Positions 23,177 to 32,533 are shown, numbered from the stretch's first letter. The stretch is DNA of 52,880 nt from Amycolatopsis pittospori (GCF_013870525.1 NZ_JACBXD010000055.1:1-52880); one strand, 5' to 3'. Notes: generated from the letters alone by a model not told the origin. Numbers and translations are program-made.

Positions 23177-26100
23177 TCAATCCGAGAGCCAGCGTTCCAT
23201 GCAGGCCAGCAATTCCGCCGAGTCCACGGGTTTCGTGACGTAGTCGCTCGCCCCGGCGGCGAGACTTTTCTCGCGGTCCCCTTCCATCGCCTTCGCGGTC
23301 ACCGTGATGATCGGCAGCCCGGCGAACTTCGGCATCTCGCGGATGGCCGCCGTCGTCGCGTAGCCGTCCATCTCCGGCATCATCACGTCCATCAGGATCA
23401 GGTCGATGCCGTCGTCGGACAGCAGTTCCTCGATCCCCTTGCGCCCGTTGGGGGCGTGCACCACCGACAGCCCGTGCAATTCCAGCATCCCGGCGATTGC
23501 GAACACGTTGCGGGCGTCGTCGTCGACGAGCAGGACCTTGCGTCCTTCCAACCTCCGTGGTTCGACCGGCCGGGCGGCGACCGTCGCCGACGGTTCGGTG
23601 GACGCCGGTGGCATTTCGGGCTGATGCATCAGCGGCAGGATGCCTTCGAGTTCACTGGCCGAGATGTGCAGCATGATGCGTTCCCGCAACATGTCCAGCG
23701 ACGGCAGCAGCTCGACCGGATGCACCCGCGCGTGTCCTTGCAGCAGCCGGTCCTGCGCGGCGCTGAGCTTGCGGCTCGCGTGCGCCAGCACCGGGACTTC
23801 GACAGGATCCGGCCCTTCGACGAGACGTTTGAGGAAGGTCAGCGCGCTCGTGCCCGGGATGCTGGTGTCGAGTACGACGCAGCGGTAGCTGTCACGTTTC
23901 AGTTCCTCGTAGGCCTCGGCCGGGTTGGCCACCGCCCGCACCTGCACCGAGCCGTGGCTGTCCGCGACGTCGGCGGCGACCCCGCGGGCGAGCAGGGTCA
24001 GCAGGCTGTTCTGCTCGCTCTCCACGACCAGGACCCGCCGCTCCGACCCACTTATGTCCACAATGGACTCACCCTGGCTCGTGGCGGCCGTGAAGCGGGC
24101 CACGGGCAGGTACAGGGTGAACGTGCTGCCGGTGCCCAGCAGGCTGTCGGCCCGGATCTCGCCGCCGAGCAGGTAGGCGACCTCGCGGCTGATCGACAGG
24201 CCGAGCCCGGTCCCGCCGTACTTGCGGCTGGTGGTGCCGTCGGCCTGCTGGAAGGCTCCGAAGATCGACTCCAGGTTCTCCTCGGCGATCCCGATACCGG
24301 TGTCGATGACGCTGAACGCGACCAAGGACTCGTGCCCATCAGACGTCGGCGAAACGATCGTGTCGACCAGTTTCACCCGGAGTTCGACGCTGCCGTCCTC
24401 GGTGAACTTGACCGCGTTCGACAGCAGGTTCCGCAGCACCTGCCGCAGCCGCTGCTCGTCGGTGAAGAGCAGCTCGGGCACGTTGGGCTCCACCACCACC
24501 TGGAAATCGAGCCCCTTCTCCGCGGTCAGCGGGCGGAACGTCGTGCCGACGTAGTCCAGCAGCTGGCGCAGCGGGAACGGCTCGTGATGGATGTCCATCT
24601 TGCCGGCCTCGACCTTCGACAGGTCGAGGATGTCGTTGATGAGCTGCAGCAGATCCGTGCCCGCGGACTGGATCACCTTGGCGAACTCGACCTGTTTCGG
24701 CGTCAGGTTCTGGGTCGAGTTCTGCGACAGCACGCCGGCGAGGATCAGCAGGCTGGTCAACGGGGTCCGGAGTTCGTGCGACATGTTGGCGAGGAACTCG
24801 GACTTGTACTTCGACGCCAGCGCCAGCTGCTGTGCGCGTTCTTCGATCTCCTGGCGCGCCTGCTCGATTTCGAAGTTCTTCACCTCGATGTCGCGGTTCT
24901 GCTGTGCCAGAAGTTCGGCCTTCTCCTCCAATTCAGCGTTGGAGACCTGGAGTTTCGCCTGCTGCGCCTGGAGTTCCTCCGAGCGGGCCTGCAGCTCCTC
25001 GGCCAGCCGCTGGGATTCCTCCAGCAGGGAGTCGGTCCTCGAGTTGGCGATGATCGTGTTGACGTTGACGCCGATGGTCTCCATCAGCTGTTCCAGGAAA
25101 TCCCGGCGGACGGCGGTGAATTCGCCGAACGACGCCAGTTCGATCACGCCGAGCACCTGGTCCTCGAAGATGATCGGCAGGACGATCAGGTTCACCGGCG
25201 GGGAGGAACCGAGGCTGGACGAGATCTTCACGAAGCCCGGCGGCGTCCGGTCGACGACGATCGCCTTCTTGGTATGCGCCGCCTGCCCGATGAGCGACTG
25301 GCCCATCGCGAACTCCGACGGCACGTCCAAGGCCTCGCTGTGCCCGTAGCTGGTGATCAGCCTCAGTTTGGTCCCGGTCTCGCCCGCCTCGGTGAGGAAG
25401 AACGTCCCGTGCTGCGCGCCGACCAGCGGCGTCAGCTCGTTCATGATCAGCGATGCCACCACGCTCAGGTCCCGGTGCCCCTGCATGAGCCCGGAGATAC
25501 GCGCCAGGTTGCTGTTGAGCCAATCCTGTTCCTCGTTCGCCCGCGTCGTCTCGCGCAGCGACTGGACCATCGCGTTGATGTTGTCCTTCAGCTCGGCGAC
25601 CTCACCCTGTGCTTCGACGGAGATCGACCGGGTGAGGTCGCCGGTCGCCACCGCACTGGTCACCTCGGCGATCGCGCGTACCTGGCGGGTGAGGTTCCCG
25701 GCCAGCTCGTTGACGTTCTCGGTGAGCCGTTTCCACGTCCCCGAAACGCCTTCGACCTCGGCCTGGCCGCCGAGCCGCCCTTCGCTGCCGACCTCGCGCG
25801 CGACACGGGTGACCTCGGCGGCGAACGCGGACAGCTGGTCCACCATCGTGTTGATGGTGGTCTTGAGTTCGAGGATCTCACCCCGCGCGTCGACGTCGAT
25901 CTTGCGGGACAGGTCGCCCTGCGCCACCGCGGTGGTCACCTGGGCGATGTTGCGGACCTGGCCGGTGAGGTTGTTCGCCATCGAGTTGACGTTGTCGGTG
26001 AGGTCCTTCCAGGTGCCGGCGACGTTCGGCACCCGCGCCTGGCCGCCGAGGATGCCTTCGGTGCCGACCTCTCGCGCCACCCGGGTGACCTCGTCCGCGA

Positions 26101-27685
26101 ACGCCGAAAGCGTGTCGACCATCGTGTTGATCGTCTGGGCGAGCGCGGCGACCTCGCCCTTGGCCTCGACGGTGATCTTCTGTGACAGGTCGCCGCGGGC
26201 GACCGCGGTCGCGACCTGCGCGATGGAGCGGACCTGGTCGGTGAGGTTGTCGGCCATGACGTTCACCGACTCGGTCAAACCCTTCCAGGTCCCCGAAACA
26301 CCCTTCACGTCGGCTTGGCCGCCCAGCCGCCCCTCCGTACCGACCTCCCGCGCCACCCGCGTGACCTCGTCCGCGAACGACGACAACTGGCCGACCATCG
26401 TGTTGATGGTGTCCTTGAGTTCGAGGATCTCGCCGCGGGCGTCGACGCGGATCTTCTGCGAGAGGTCGCCTTTGGCCACCGCGGTGGTGACTTCGGCGAT
26501 CGAGCGGACCTGGTCGGTGAGGTTGTCGGCCATGACGTTCACCGACTCGGTCAAACCCTTCCAGGTCCCCGAAACACCCTTCACGTCGGCTTGGCCGCCC
26601 AGCCGGCCTTCGGTGCCGACCTCTCGGGCGACACGGGTGACCTCGTCGGCGAACGACGACAACTGATCCACCATCGTGTTGATCGTGTTCTTCAGTTCGA
26701 GGATCTCGCCGCGTGCGTCCACGGTGATCTTCTGCGACAAGTCGCCCTTCGCCACCGCCGTCGCCACCTGGGCGATCGACCGCACCTGCGCGGTGAGGTT
26801 GCCGGCCATGAAGTTCACCGACGTCGTCAAGTCCCGCCAAGTCCCGGCCACACCGGGAACCTGGGCCTGCCCGCCGAGCGCGCCTTCCGTGCCGACTTCG
26901 CGCGCGACGCGGGTGACCTCGTCCGCGAACGACGACAACTGATCCACCATCGTGTTGATCGTGTTCTTCAGTTCGAGGATCTCGCCGCGTGCGTCCACGG
27001 TGATCTTCTGCGACAGGTCGCCCTTCGCCACGGCGGTGGTGACTTCGGCGATCGAGCGGACCTGGTCCGTGAGGTTGCCGGCCATGAAGTTCACCGACGT
27101 CGTCAGATCCCGCCAAGTCCCGGCCACACCGGGAACCTCGGCCTGCCCGCCCAGCCGTCCCTCGCTGCCGACCTCGCGCGCGACGCGGGTGACCTCGTCC
27201 GCGAACGACGACAACTGATCCACCATCGTGTTGATCGTGTTCTTCAGTTCGAGCATCTCGCCTTTGACGTCGACGGTGATCTTCTGCGACAGATCACCCT
27301 TCGCCACCGCCGTCGCGACCTCGGCGATGTCGCGGACCTGGCCGGTCAGATTGCCCGCCATCGCGTTCACCGAGTCGGTGAGGTCCTTCCAGGTACCCGA
27401 AACCGAAGGCACCGCCGCCTGGCCGCCGAGTTTGCCGTCCGTCCCGACCTCGCGCGCGACACGCGTGACTTCGGACGTGAACAGGGCGAGCTGGTCGACC
27501 ATCCCGTTGAACACCACCGCCATCTCGTCCATCAGGACGTCGTCCACCTGGGGCAGCCGGGTGCTGAAATCGCCGTCACGGACGGCTTTCAGCCCTTCCA
27601 GAAGCCGCTGGAGGCCTTCGTCGTTGAGCGCCCCGCCCGCTCGGACCGCGTCACGTTGAACACGCATGTTCCCCGGTTCCGGCAT
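23177..27685 (-). CDS. Poly-HAMP hybrid histidine kinase
   Basis: A 1502-residue soluble hybrid kinase with no membrane segment. Order: an N-terminal HAMP-like segment (about 20-80), seven near-identical 92-residue HAMP units (about 81-724), a GAF domain (740-900), a long coiled coil, HisKA (NMSHELRTPLTSLL, phosphorylated His), HATPase (NLLSNAVKFTEDG, YGGTGLGLSIS) and two receivers. The last receiver has VLLVDDDARNV, Asp in LILMDVMMPEMDG and VTKPVDS; the first is divergent but keeps an Asp (VVLDTSIPG). The build matches group III (Nik1/Os-1-like) kinases of fungi, which also occur in actinomycetes and sense osmotic or cell-wall stress. The start is ATG 27685 behind GAGGAG. It lies 45 bases after the PAS kinase gene, probably in the same operon. 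Confidence 0.93.
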   Translation of the reverse strand: MPEPGNMRVQRDAVRAGGALNDEGLQRLLEGLKAVRDGDFSTRLPQVDDVLMDEMAVVFNGMVDQLALFTSEVTRVAREVGTDGKLGGQAAVPSVSGTWKDLTDSVNAMAGNLTGQVRDIAEVATAVAKGDLSQKITVDVKGEMLELKNTINTMVDQLSSFADEVTRVAREVGSEGRLGGQAEVPGVAGTWRDLTTSVNFMAGNLTDQVRSIAEVTTAVAKGDLSQKITVDARGEILELKNTINTMVDQLSSFADEVTRVAREVGTEGALGGQAQVPGVAGTWRDLTTSVNFMAGNLTAQVRSIAQVATAVAKGDLSQKITVDARGEILELKNTINTMVDQLSSFADEVTRVAREVGTEGRLGGQADVKGVSGTWKGLTESVNVMADNLTDQVRSIAEVTTAVAKGDLSQKIRVDARGEILELKDTINTMVGQLSSFADEVTRVAREVGTEGRLGGQADVKGVSGTWKGLTESVNVMADNLTDQVRSIAQVATAVARGDLSQKITVEAKGEVAALAQTINTMVDTLSAFADEVTRVAREVGTEGILGGQARVPNVAGTWKDLTDNVNSMANNLTGQVRNIAQVTTAVAQGDLSRKIDVDARGEILELKTTINTMVDQLSAFAAEVTRVAREVGSEGRLGGQAEVEGVSGTWKRLTENVNELAGNLTRQVRAIAEVTSAVATGDLTRSISVEAQGEVAELKDNINAMVQSLRETTRANEEQDWLNSNLARISGLMQGHRDLSVVASLIMNELTPLVGAQHGTFFLTEAGETGTKLRLITSYGHSEALDVPSEFAMGQSLIGQAAHTKKAIVVDRTPPGFVKISSSLGSSPPVNLIVLPIIFEDQVLGVIELASFGEFTAVRRDFLEQLMETIGVNVNTIIANSRTDSLLEESQRLAEELQARSEELQAQQAKLQVSNAELEEKAELLAQQNRDIEVKNFEIEQARQEIEERAQQLALASKYKSEFLANMSHELRTPLTSLLILAGVLSQNSTQNLTPKQVEFAKVIQSAGTDLLQLINDILDLSKVEAGKMDIHHEPFPLRQLLDYVGTTFRPLTAEKGLDFQVVVEPNVPELLFTDEQRLRQVLRNLLSNAVKFTEDGSVELRVKLVDTIVSPTSDGHESLVAFSVIDTGIGIAEENLESIFGAFQQADGTTSRKYGGTGLGLSISREVAYLLGGEIRADSLLGTGSTFTLYLPVARFTAATSQGESIVDISGSERRVLVVESEQNSLLTLLARGVAADVADSHGSVQVRAVANPAEAYEELKRDSYRCVVLDTSIPGTSALTFLKRLVEGPDPVEVPVLAHASRKLSAAQDRLLQGHARVHPVELLPSLDMLRERIMLHISASELEGILPLMHQPEMPPASTEPSATVAARPVEPRRLEGRKVLLVDDDARNVFAIAGMLELHGLSVVHAPNGRKGIEELLSDDGIDLILMDVMMPEMDGYATTAAIREMPKFAGLPIITVTAKAMEGDREKSLAAGASDYVTKPVDSAELLACMERWLSD
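25514..27445 (-). repeat. Seven tandem 276-bp HAMP-coding repeats
   Basis: Each unit encodes 92 residues beginning with a GTEGRLGGQ-like block and ending with FADEVTRVAREV. Neighbouring units share long identical stretches: bases 26226-26329 and 26502-26605 are the same over 104 bases, exactly one unit apart. Units near 26663, 26939 and 27215 also share most of their first 80 bases. This implies recent unit duplication or gene conversion within the gene. Confidence 0.9.
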
Positions 27686-27730
27686 CGCGGTGTCTCCTCT
27701 GTTCGGGGTTCCCCGGGTCCGGGGGAACCG

Positions 27731-28807
27731 TCATCTCCGGGCGTTACCGGGCCCGGCGAGCGGGATCCAGAAGTCCAGCGACGTACCCATCCGAGGCCTG
27801 CTGGAGATCCGGAACCATCCTTGGGCCGCTTCCGCTCGTTCGCGCATCGATGCCATTCCGATGTGCTCGCCCACCATCACGTCGTGCGCTCTGTCGTCCA
27901 CCTTCATGCCGTCGCCGTTGTCGACGACCTTCACCAGCAGCCCGCCGTCGTGTTCGGTCAGGGAGACCGCGACGGCGGAGGCGTTCGCGTGCTTGCGCAC
28001 GTTCACCAGGGCCTCCTGGATGATCCGGAAGGCGGTGACGACGAGCTCCGGCGGTGGCAACGCGGTGAACTCGTGGTTCAGCGTGCAGTCCAGCCCCCAG
28101 CCGGTGACGACCTCGTCGAGGTAGTCGGCGACGGACGCGACGAGATCCTCGTCGTTCAAGGCCGGCGGCCGCAGCTGGGCGACCAGGATCCGCAACCGCC
28201 GGATAGCCCCTTGGATCGCATCGTCGAGTTGCATCAAAGCCGGATCGCGCCGTTGTGCGGCGAGCATCTGCAAGCGCATGCTCACCGCGATCATCGATTG
28301 AATGGAATCGTCGTGAACATCCCACGCGATACGACGACGTTCGGTTTCCTGCGCGCGGACCAAATGGGCGAAAGCCTGGCGCCTGCCACTTCTTTCCTCT
28401 TGCGTTCTCCGGCGTTCCGTGAGGTCGCGGGTCACTTTCCCGAAACCGACGAGGGTGCCCCGATCGTCCCGCAGGGCGGTGAGCACCGTATTGGCCCAGA
28501 ACCGGTCCCCGCCCCGGCGGACACGCCAGCCTTCGACCTCGTGGCTGCCCATCTCCGCCGCGAACAGCAGTTCCGCGGCGGGCTTCCCGTGGGCGACGTC
28601 GTCCTCGGTGTAGAAGACCGAGAAAGAACGTCCGATGATCTCGTCTTCGGAATACCCCTTGATCCGTTCCGCGCCGGGGTTCCAGCTGATCACCTTGCCG
28701 TCGACGTCCAGCATGTAAATGGCGTAGTCGACGACGCTGTGCACGAACAACTCGAAAAGCACAGCATTGCGATGATCCGGTGCCGAGTCCGATGGCAGCT
28801 TGGCCAT
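27731..28807 (-). CDS. PAS-domain histidine kinase (NarL-partner type)
   Basis: A 358-residue soluble kinase. A PAS domain (about 15-135: VVDYAIYMLDVDGKVISWNP, GAERIKGYSEDEIIGRSF, GKVTRDLTERRR) leads into a HisKA_3 helix (ETERRRIAWDVHDDSIQSMI, phosphorylated His) and an HATPase domain (ALVNVRKHANASAV, VVDNGDGM). It follows the NarL-type regulator gene by 32 bases on the same strand and is its likely partner. The PAS segment resembles those in which oxygen, light or redox cofactors bind, but no cofactor residue can be named. ATG 28807 is chosen; a GTG at 28822 is possible. Confidence 0.88.
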   Translation of the reverse strand: MAKLPSDSAPDHRNAVLFELFVHSVVDYAIYMLDVDGKVISWNPGAERIKGYSEDEIIGRSFSVFYTEDDVAHGKPAAELLFAAEMGSHEVEGWRVRRGGDRFWANTVLTALRDDRGTLVGFGKVTRDLTERRRTQEERSGRRQAFAHLVRAQETERRRIAWDVHDDSIQSMIAVSMRLQMLAAQRRDPALMQLDDAIQGAIRRLRILVAQLRPPALNDEDLVASVADYLDEVVTGWGLDCTLNHEFTALPPPELVVTAFRIIQEALVNVRKHANASAVAVSLTEHDGGLLVKVVDNGDGMKVDDRAHDVMVGEHIGMASMRERAEAAQGWFRISSRPRMGTSLDFWIPLAGPGNARR

Positions 28808-28839
28808 AAGGCAGCTTGGCACTCCGGCGTACTTCGGCG

Positions 28840-29517
28840 CTACGGCCGTTCGAGGAGGCCATTCTTACGGGCATGGGCGACGGCTTCGAGTTTCGAGTGG
28901 GTGCCCGTCTTCACCAGGATCCGCTGCACGTGATTCCGCACGGTGTTCCGCGCGAGCCGCAGTTCCTCGGCGATCCGGTCGGTGCCGGCACCTTCGGCGA
29001 TCAGGCCGAGCACCTGGCGTTCCCGCAGGGTCAGCCCCGGTCCCATCGGACCGACCCGTCCGGCCAGCATGGCCAGCGCGCCGCTGAGCAGCTCCGGGTC
29101 GATGACGACGTCGCCCGCGGCCACGGTGCGGATCGCGGTGACGAGTTCGTCGAGGACGCCCGACTTCAGCAGCAGCCCGGCGCCGCCGACCTCCAGGATC
29201 CTCGCGGCGATGGCGCTGTTCGCGTCGCCGGTCAGCACCAGCACGCGGCTCGACGGCGAAACGTCGCGCAGACCGGCGATCGCCTCGATCCCGTCGCCGT
29301 CGGGCAACCGGCGGTCGAGCAGGACGATGTCGGGCCGGTGCGCGGCGGCCGCGACCATGCCGTCCGCGAGGGACTCCACCGAAGCGACCAGGTCGATCTC
29401 CGGGAACTCCTCGAAAGCCGCGCCGAGTGCTTCGGCCACCATCTTGTGGTCCTCGACGAGCAGCACCCGGATCGGGGCCGCGGCCGGGGACAGGGGCTGC
29501 GGGGTCGGGTTCGGCAT
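28840..29517 (-). CDS. NarL/LuxR-type response regulator
   Basis: A 225-residue regulator with a receiver (IRVLLVEDHKMVAEALGAAF; acceptor Asp in IVLLDRRLPDGDG; lysine in LLLKSGVLDE) and a LuxR output domain (LTLRERQVLGLIAEGAGTDR, LARNTVRNHVQRILVKTG). The start is ATG 29517 behind GGAGAAGG. It heads a same-strand run with the PAS kinase and the poly-HAMP kinase. It is more distant from DosR than the regulator at 21568-22200, so it should have its own targets. Confidence 0.9.
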   Translation of the reverse strand: MPNPTPQPLSPAAAPIRVLLVEDHKMVAEALGAAFEEFPEIDLVASVESLADGMVAAAAHRPDIVLLDRRLPDGDGIEAIAGLRDVSPSSRVLVLTGDANSAIAARILEVGGAGLLLKSGVLDELVTAIRTVAAGDVVIDPELLSGALAMLAGRVGPMGPGLTLRERQVLGLIAEGAGTDRIAEELRLARNTVRNHVQRILVKTGTHSKLEAVAHARKNGLLERP

Positions 29518-29574
29518 GTACCTTCTCCGTAGATCGTGGTCTCGCCGGCCCATTGTCCGGCAGAATCCCGGGAA

Positions 29575-30402
29575 TCAGGCCTGCCCGCGGCCGTATTCAC
29601 CCTCGTGCCGATGCGGCACCAACGCGACCGGGCAGCGCGCCCTGCTCAGTAACGACTGCGCAGTACTCCCGAGCCCGGCGCCGGACGAGCCGATCACGAT
29701 CAGGCCCGCGTTCGGGATCACCCGGATGAGCGCCCGCGCCACGTTGCGATCCCGGACGACTTCGAGCCGGACGCCGACGCCGGGGTACTTGTCGCGCCAG
29801 ATCGTCATCCGGTCCTCCAGCGCGCGTTCCTCCGAGGCCTCGACACTCGCCAGATCCGCACCCGCTTCGAGCACGCTGTCATGCCAGGCGTGCACGACGA
29901 CCAGTTCGGTGTTCCGTGCGGAAGCGGTGTCGAGCGCGAAGATCAGCGCCCGTTCGCTGTCGCCGGAAGGATCGACGCCGACCACGATCTCGCCGCGGCC
30001 GGATGAGGTCAGCCCGCGGACGACGACCACCGGGCACTCCGCGCGCCCGGCGACCTCGGCGGCGACCGAACCGATCGGGGCACCGCGCAGTGCGCCGAAA
30101 CCGTGCGTTCCCAGCACCATCAGCGGTGCCGCCTTCGAGGCCTCGACGAGCTGTTCGGCGATCCCGCCGGATTTCACCTCTTGTTCGGTGGGGACACCGG
30201 GTTCGGCCTCCCAGGCGATCCCCGCGGCGGCGAGATTGTCCTGCTCCGACTCGGGTTCCCGGGCAGCGCCGTCGATGTGAAGGAGTTTCAGCGCACTGTC
30301 CCGCCTCGCGGCCTCACCCGCGGCCCAGCGCACCGCCGCCCGTGACGCCTGAGACGCGTCCACGCCGACGACGACGGCGGCAAGCCGCCGGCTCCCGGTC
30401 AT
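29575..30402 (-). CDS. Universal stress protein with two Usp domains
   Basis: A 275-residue tandem Usp protein. The first domain begins LAAVVVGVDASQASRAAVRW and ends MVLGTHGFGALRGAPIGSV with AECPVVVVRG. The second begins EIVVGVDPSGDSERALIFAL and ends IVIGSSGAGLGSTAQSLLSR with CPVALVPH. The G-x2-G-x9-GS ATP-binding pattern is visible in both, so it belongs to the ATP-binding group. In mycobacteria such proteins (Rv2005c, Rv2623) are DosR-induced and slow growth. The start is ATG 30402 behind GGGAGG. Its position between the two-component genes and PspAB fits a stress cluster. Confidence 0.9.
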   Translation of the reverse strand: MTGSRRLAAVVVGVDASQASRAAVRWAAGEAARRDSALKLLHIDGAAREPESEQDNLAAAGIAWEAEPGVPTEQEVKSGGIAEQLVEASKAAPLMVLGTHGFGALRGAPIGSVAAEVAGRAECPVVVVRGLTSSGRGEIVVGVDPSGDSERALIFALDTASARNTELVVVHAWHDSVLEAGADLASVEASEERALEDRMTIWRDKYPGVGVRLEVVRDRNVARALIRVIPNAGLIVIGSSGAGLGSTAQSLLSRARCPVALVPHRHEGEYGRGQA

Positions 30403-30706
30403 CACCGGCCTCCCGTCCCGCCGCCGGAACCGGCGGACGTCCGCGGACAGCCTGCCCCTTCGGCACCATGCGGGCACAGGGTATGAAGTCCTTTTCCCGG
30501 AATGGGAGACGCGGCCATTATCCCCGTCCGCCACCCCGGTCCGTCGTTTCGACGCCAACCCGTGACACGGGGTACACATCCGGCGACTTAGTGGGGTCTT
30601 TGTGCTCTCGATGGCACTACCTTCGGCGGTGACCGGACCACCTTGCGATACCGCATCGTCGAAGAAGGCAATTGCCGGACCGTCGCACGGAAAGGGTGAC
30701 CGGGAC
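30403..30706. other. Divergent intergenic region, 304 bases
   Basis: No gene is evident. A GGGGTCTTTGTGCTC segment at 30592-30606 keeps part of the DosR half-site, about 40 bases after a palindromic GTGACACGGGGTACAC stretch; both are weak. The region should hold the promoters of the universal stress protein gene and of the small gene that follows. Confidence 0.4.
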
Positions 30707-30910
30707 GTGACCACGAGGATCTGTGAGACCCACCGCCGTCCCGGCCCGGCCGTCGGCCGCGGCGGTGCCGCCCTCCGGACACGGCTCTCCGCCGAACTCG
30801 GGAGGCTGCCACAGGTGGCGGCGAAGACCGAGGGCATCTTCCCGCGGTGGGCGACCCGGGACCGCCGGGTCCAGCGGCTGCGCTGCTGGCTCGGCGGCGC
30901 GGCCGGCTGA
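30707..30910 (+). CDS. Small basic protein, 67 residues
   Basis: A short frame starting at GTG 30707 with strong G/C bias at third positions throughout, which supports coding. The protein is arginine-rich with a helical centre (GGAALRTRLSAELGRLPQVA) and a basic end (RWATRDRRVQRLRCWLGGAA). It has no signal peptide or known domain. The ribosome site is weak (AAGGGTGA). It ends 15 bases before the stop of the convergent PspAB gene. It may be a small stress protein; the assignment as a gene is tentative. Confidence 0.45.
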   Translation: MTTRICETHRRPGPAVGRGGAALRTRLSAELGRLPQVAAKTEGIFPRWATRDRRVQRLRCWLGGAAG

Positions 30911-30925
30911 ACCCGGCGGAGGTGG

Positions 30926-31483
30926 TCAGACCGCCCGCCACCGGCCGATGTCGGCCTCCATCGGCAAGATCCGGGTCAGCGACGAGCGGATCTTCAGCTC
31001 CGTCGCCCGGTCACGGCCGCGGGTACCGCGCGGCGCGTACGGGTAGAAGGTGCCGCGCTCCCGGCGAAAGACCATGACCAGGGCCGGATGCCGCATGTCC
31101 CGCAGTTCGGCGAAACTGACCGTCGTGTGCAGCAGCCAGGAGGCGAACCCGGCCTGCGCCAGCCGGTCGTTGACGTCGACGAGGTCGTCGAGCAGCCAGC
31201 CGAGATCCCCGTTCTCCCGCCAGCAGCGCACGATCGTCCGCCCGTGCGCGTCGTGGGTGACCACGTTGCGGCGGACGGAGTCCCCGGCGAGCCCCGCGAT
31301 GATCTCCGCCTCCGTCCCTTCACCCGGACGGCCCTCGGCGACGAAGCACACCGTCCCCACCCCCGTCGGCGCCAGCCCGTACCCGGACCGCAACGTCAAC
31401 GCCGCCGACCTCAAGTCCAGCAGCGGCAGCAGACTCGGCCGTACCGAGCGGCTCCTCCCCAGCAGACTTCCCAGTAACGCCAT
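30926..31483 (-). CDS. pspAB: PspA-associated protein PspAB
   Basis: A 185-residue soluble protein that I recognise as PspAB, an actinobacterial protein usually encoded with pspA and pspAA. Marks are the start MALLGSLLGRSRSVRPSLLP, the block SAALTLRSGYGLAPTGVGTV, and the end RRERGTFYPYAPRGTRGR with RILPMEADIGRW. Its biochemical role is not known; association with the envelope-stress protein PspA suggests membrane-stress response. No pspA lies nearby, so this is a detached copy. ATG 31483 gives the usual length; ATG 31495 is an alternative. Location in the dormancy region suggests co-regulation with it. Confidence 0.8.
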   Translation of the reverse strand: MALLGSLLGRSRSVRPSLLPLLDLRSAALTLRSGYGLAPTGVGTVCFVAEGRPGEGTEAEIIAGLAGDSVRRNVVTHDAHGRTIVRCWRENGDLGWLLDDLVDVNDRLAQAGFASWLLHTTVSFAELRDMRHPALVMVFRRERGTFYPYAPRGTRGRDRATELKIRSSLTRILPMEADIGRWRAV

Positions 31484-31602
31484 CGCTTCACGCATCCTCT
31501 CGTCTGCGTGAAGCCTTTCCGAAAACGGCGCTCCACCCTAGGGCCGCTAGGTCGCGCGTTCACCGGGACAAGTCACCGCTTCGAGTGACAAACGACCCTA
31601 CC

Positions 31603-31633
31603 GGCAACTGCCGCACCGCGATCGGCAGTTGTC
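31603..31633. terminator. Hairpin at end of GAF-ANTAR gene
   Basis: Arms GGCAACTGCCG and CGGCAGTTGTC pair at 10 of 11 positions around a 9-base loop. The second arm overlaps the GAF-ANTAR stop codon, so the hairpin forms right at the end of that message. Confidence 0.6.
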
Positions 31634-32348
31634 ATCGCCTACGCCGGCGAAGGAACTCCTCGGTATCCAAGGTCCCGTCGACGACGCCATGGGCGACGTC
31701 GGCGAGCTTCCGGTTGGTGCTGCGCGCGAAGGCCCGCATGCGCTGGAAGGCCGCGGTCACCCCGACTCCCGCGCGTTCGGCGAGCACGCCCTTCGCCTGC
31801 TCGATGATGATCCGGCTGTCGAGTGCCGTCTGCAACTGCTCGGAAAGCGTGCGGTAGTGACGCAGTTCCCGTTGCTGGAGAAGGCACCAGGTCGCGACGT
31901 CGGCCAGCGCCTGCCCCAATCGGCGATCCTCGCGGCTCAGAACAGCGGATCGCGTACTCAGAAACGTGATCGCACCAACGATTTCGTCTTCGGCGCGCAT
32001 CGGAAGGGCCGAAACCGCCGCGAAACCCAAGCCCGCCATCCGGTCGACGTAACCGGGCCAGCGGGACATGGCGGCCGAGAGGTCGTCGACGGCGATGTCA
32101 CGCCCGGTCTCGAACGACTCGAGCGCGGGACCTTCTTCCGTCACGGCCGGATATCGCTCGAGCTTCAGACCGGGGAGGAAGACCTCCATCGAATCGATCG
32201 GCAGCAGACGCACGCATTCGCCGGTCAGCGTGTCCACGACCCTGTCCGGCCCAGGATCCTCGGTCATACTGGCCGTCAAGCTCGCGAAAGCCGCGTACAC
32301 TGCCGACTCGCGGTCCAGGCCGGCGACGAACTCCGTATCTCGTCCCAT
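31632..32348 (-). CDS. GAF-ANTAR RNA-binding regulator
   Basis: A 238-residue protein with a GAF sensor domain (about 15-165: SAVYAAFASLTASMTEDPGP, ALPMRAEDEIVGAITFLSTR, DRRLGQALADVATWCLLQQ) and an ANTAR domain (LDSRIIIEQAKGVLAERAGV, then AFARSTNRKLADVAHGVV). It should act as a transcription antiterminator when its GAF ligand or partner kinase activates it. The final RRRRR tail is basic. ATG 32348 is preferred; a GTG 12 bases earlier is possible. It is the second ANTAR protein of the region; the first (22389-22691) lacks a sensor. Confidence 0.9.
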   Translation of the reverse strand: MGRDTEFVAGLDRESAVYAAFASLTASMTEDPGPDRVVDTLTGECVRLLPIDSMEVFLPGLKLERYPAVTEEGPALESFETGRDIAVDDLSAAMSRWPGYVDRMAGLGFAAVSALPMRAEDEIVGAITFLSTRSAVLSREDRRLGQALADVATWCLLQQRELRHYRTLSEQLQTALDSRIIIEQAKGVLAERAGVGVTAAFQRMRAFARSTNRKLADVAHGVVDGTLDTEEFLRRRRR

Positions 32349-32533
32349 GGACGGCCTCACCGTTCCTTGACGGAAACTCGGAGCCCTGCGCCTCGTCTGG
32401 TGCGCCAGATGTTCACCAAGGAGATTCTGGTCCGCACGCAGGCACTGGGCAACGACCAGATGGAGGATCCTTTACAGGCCTTCCCGAGATACGACGACCG
32501 GGTGATCTCCGCGAAAAGGTGAAACGCCGGGTG

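Noticed and set aside
25514..27445. Regular tandem repeats that could suggest a CRISPR array or satellite DNA.
   Set aside because: The period is 276 bases with an intact reading frame encoding HAMP units; there are no short repeats with unique spacers.
23456..28933. Long open frames on the plus strand opposite the kinase genes, rich in R, H, D and G.
   Set aside because: They are by-products of G/C-rich codons on the other strand; they have no known domains, while the minus strand encodes clear HAMP, kinase and receiver domains.
30592..30606. DosR box before the small gene at 30707.
   Set aside because: Only part of one half-site matches; too weak to call by eye.
32361..32533. Possible gene or RNA between speE and the GAF-ANTAR gene.
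   Set aside because: No start with a ribosome site and no convincing hairpin; it appears to be a plain spacer.
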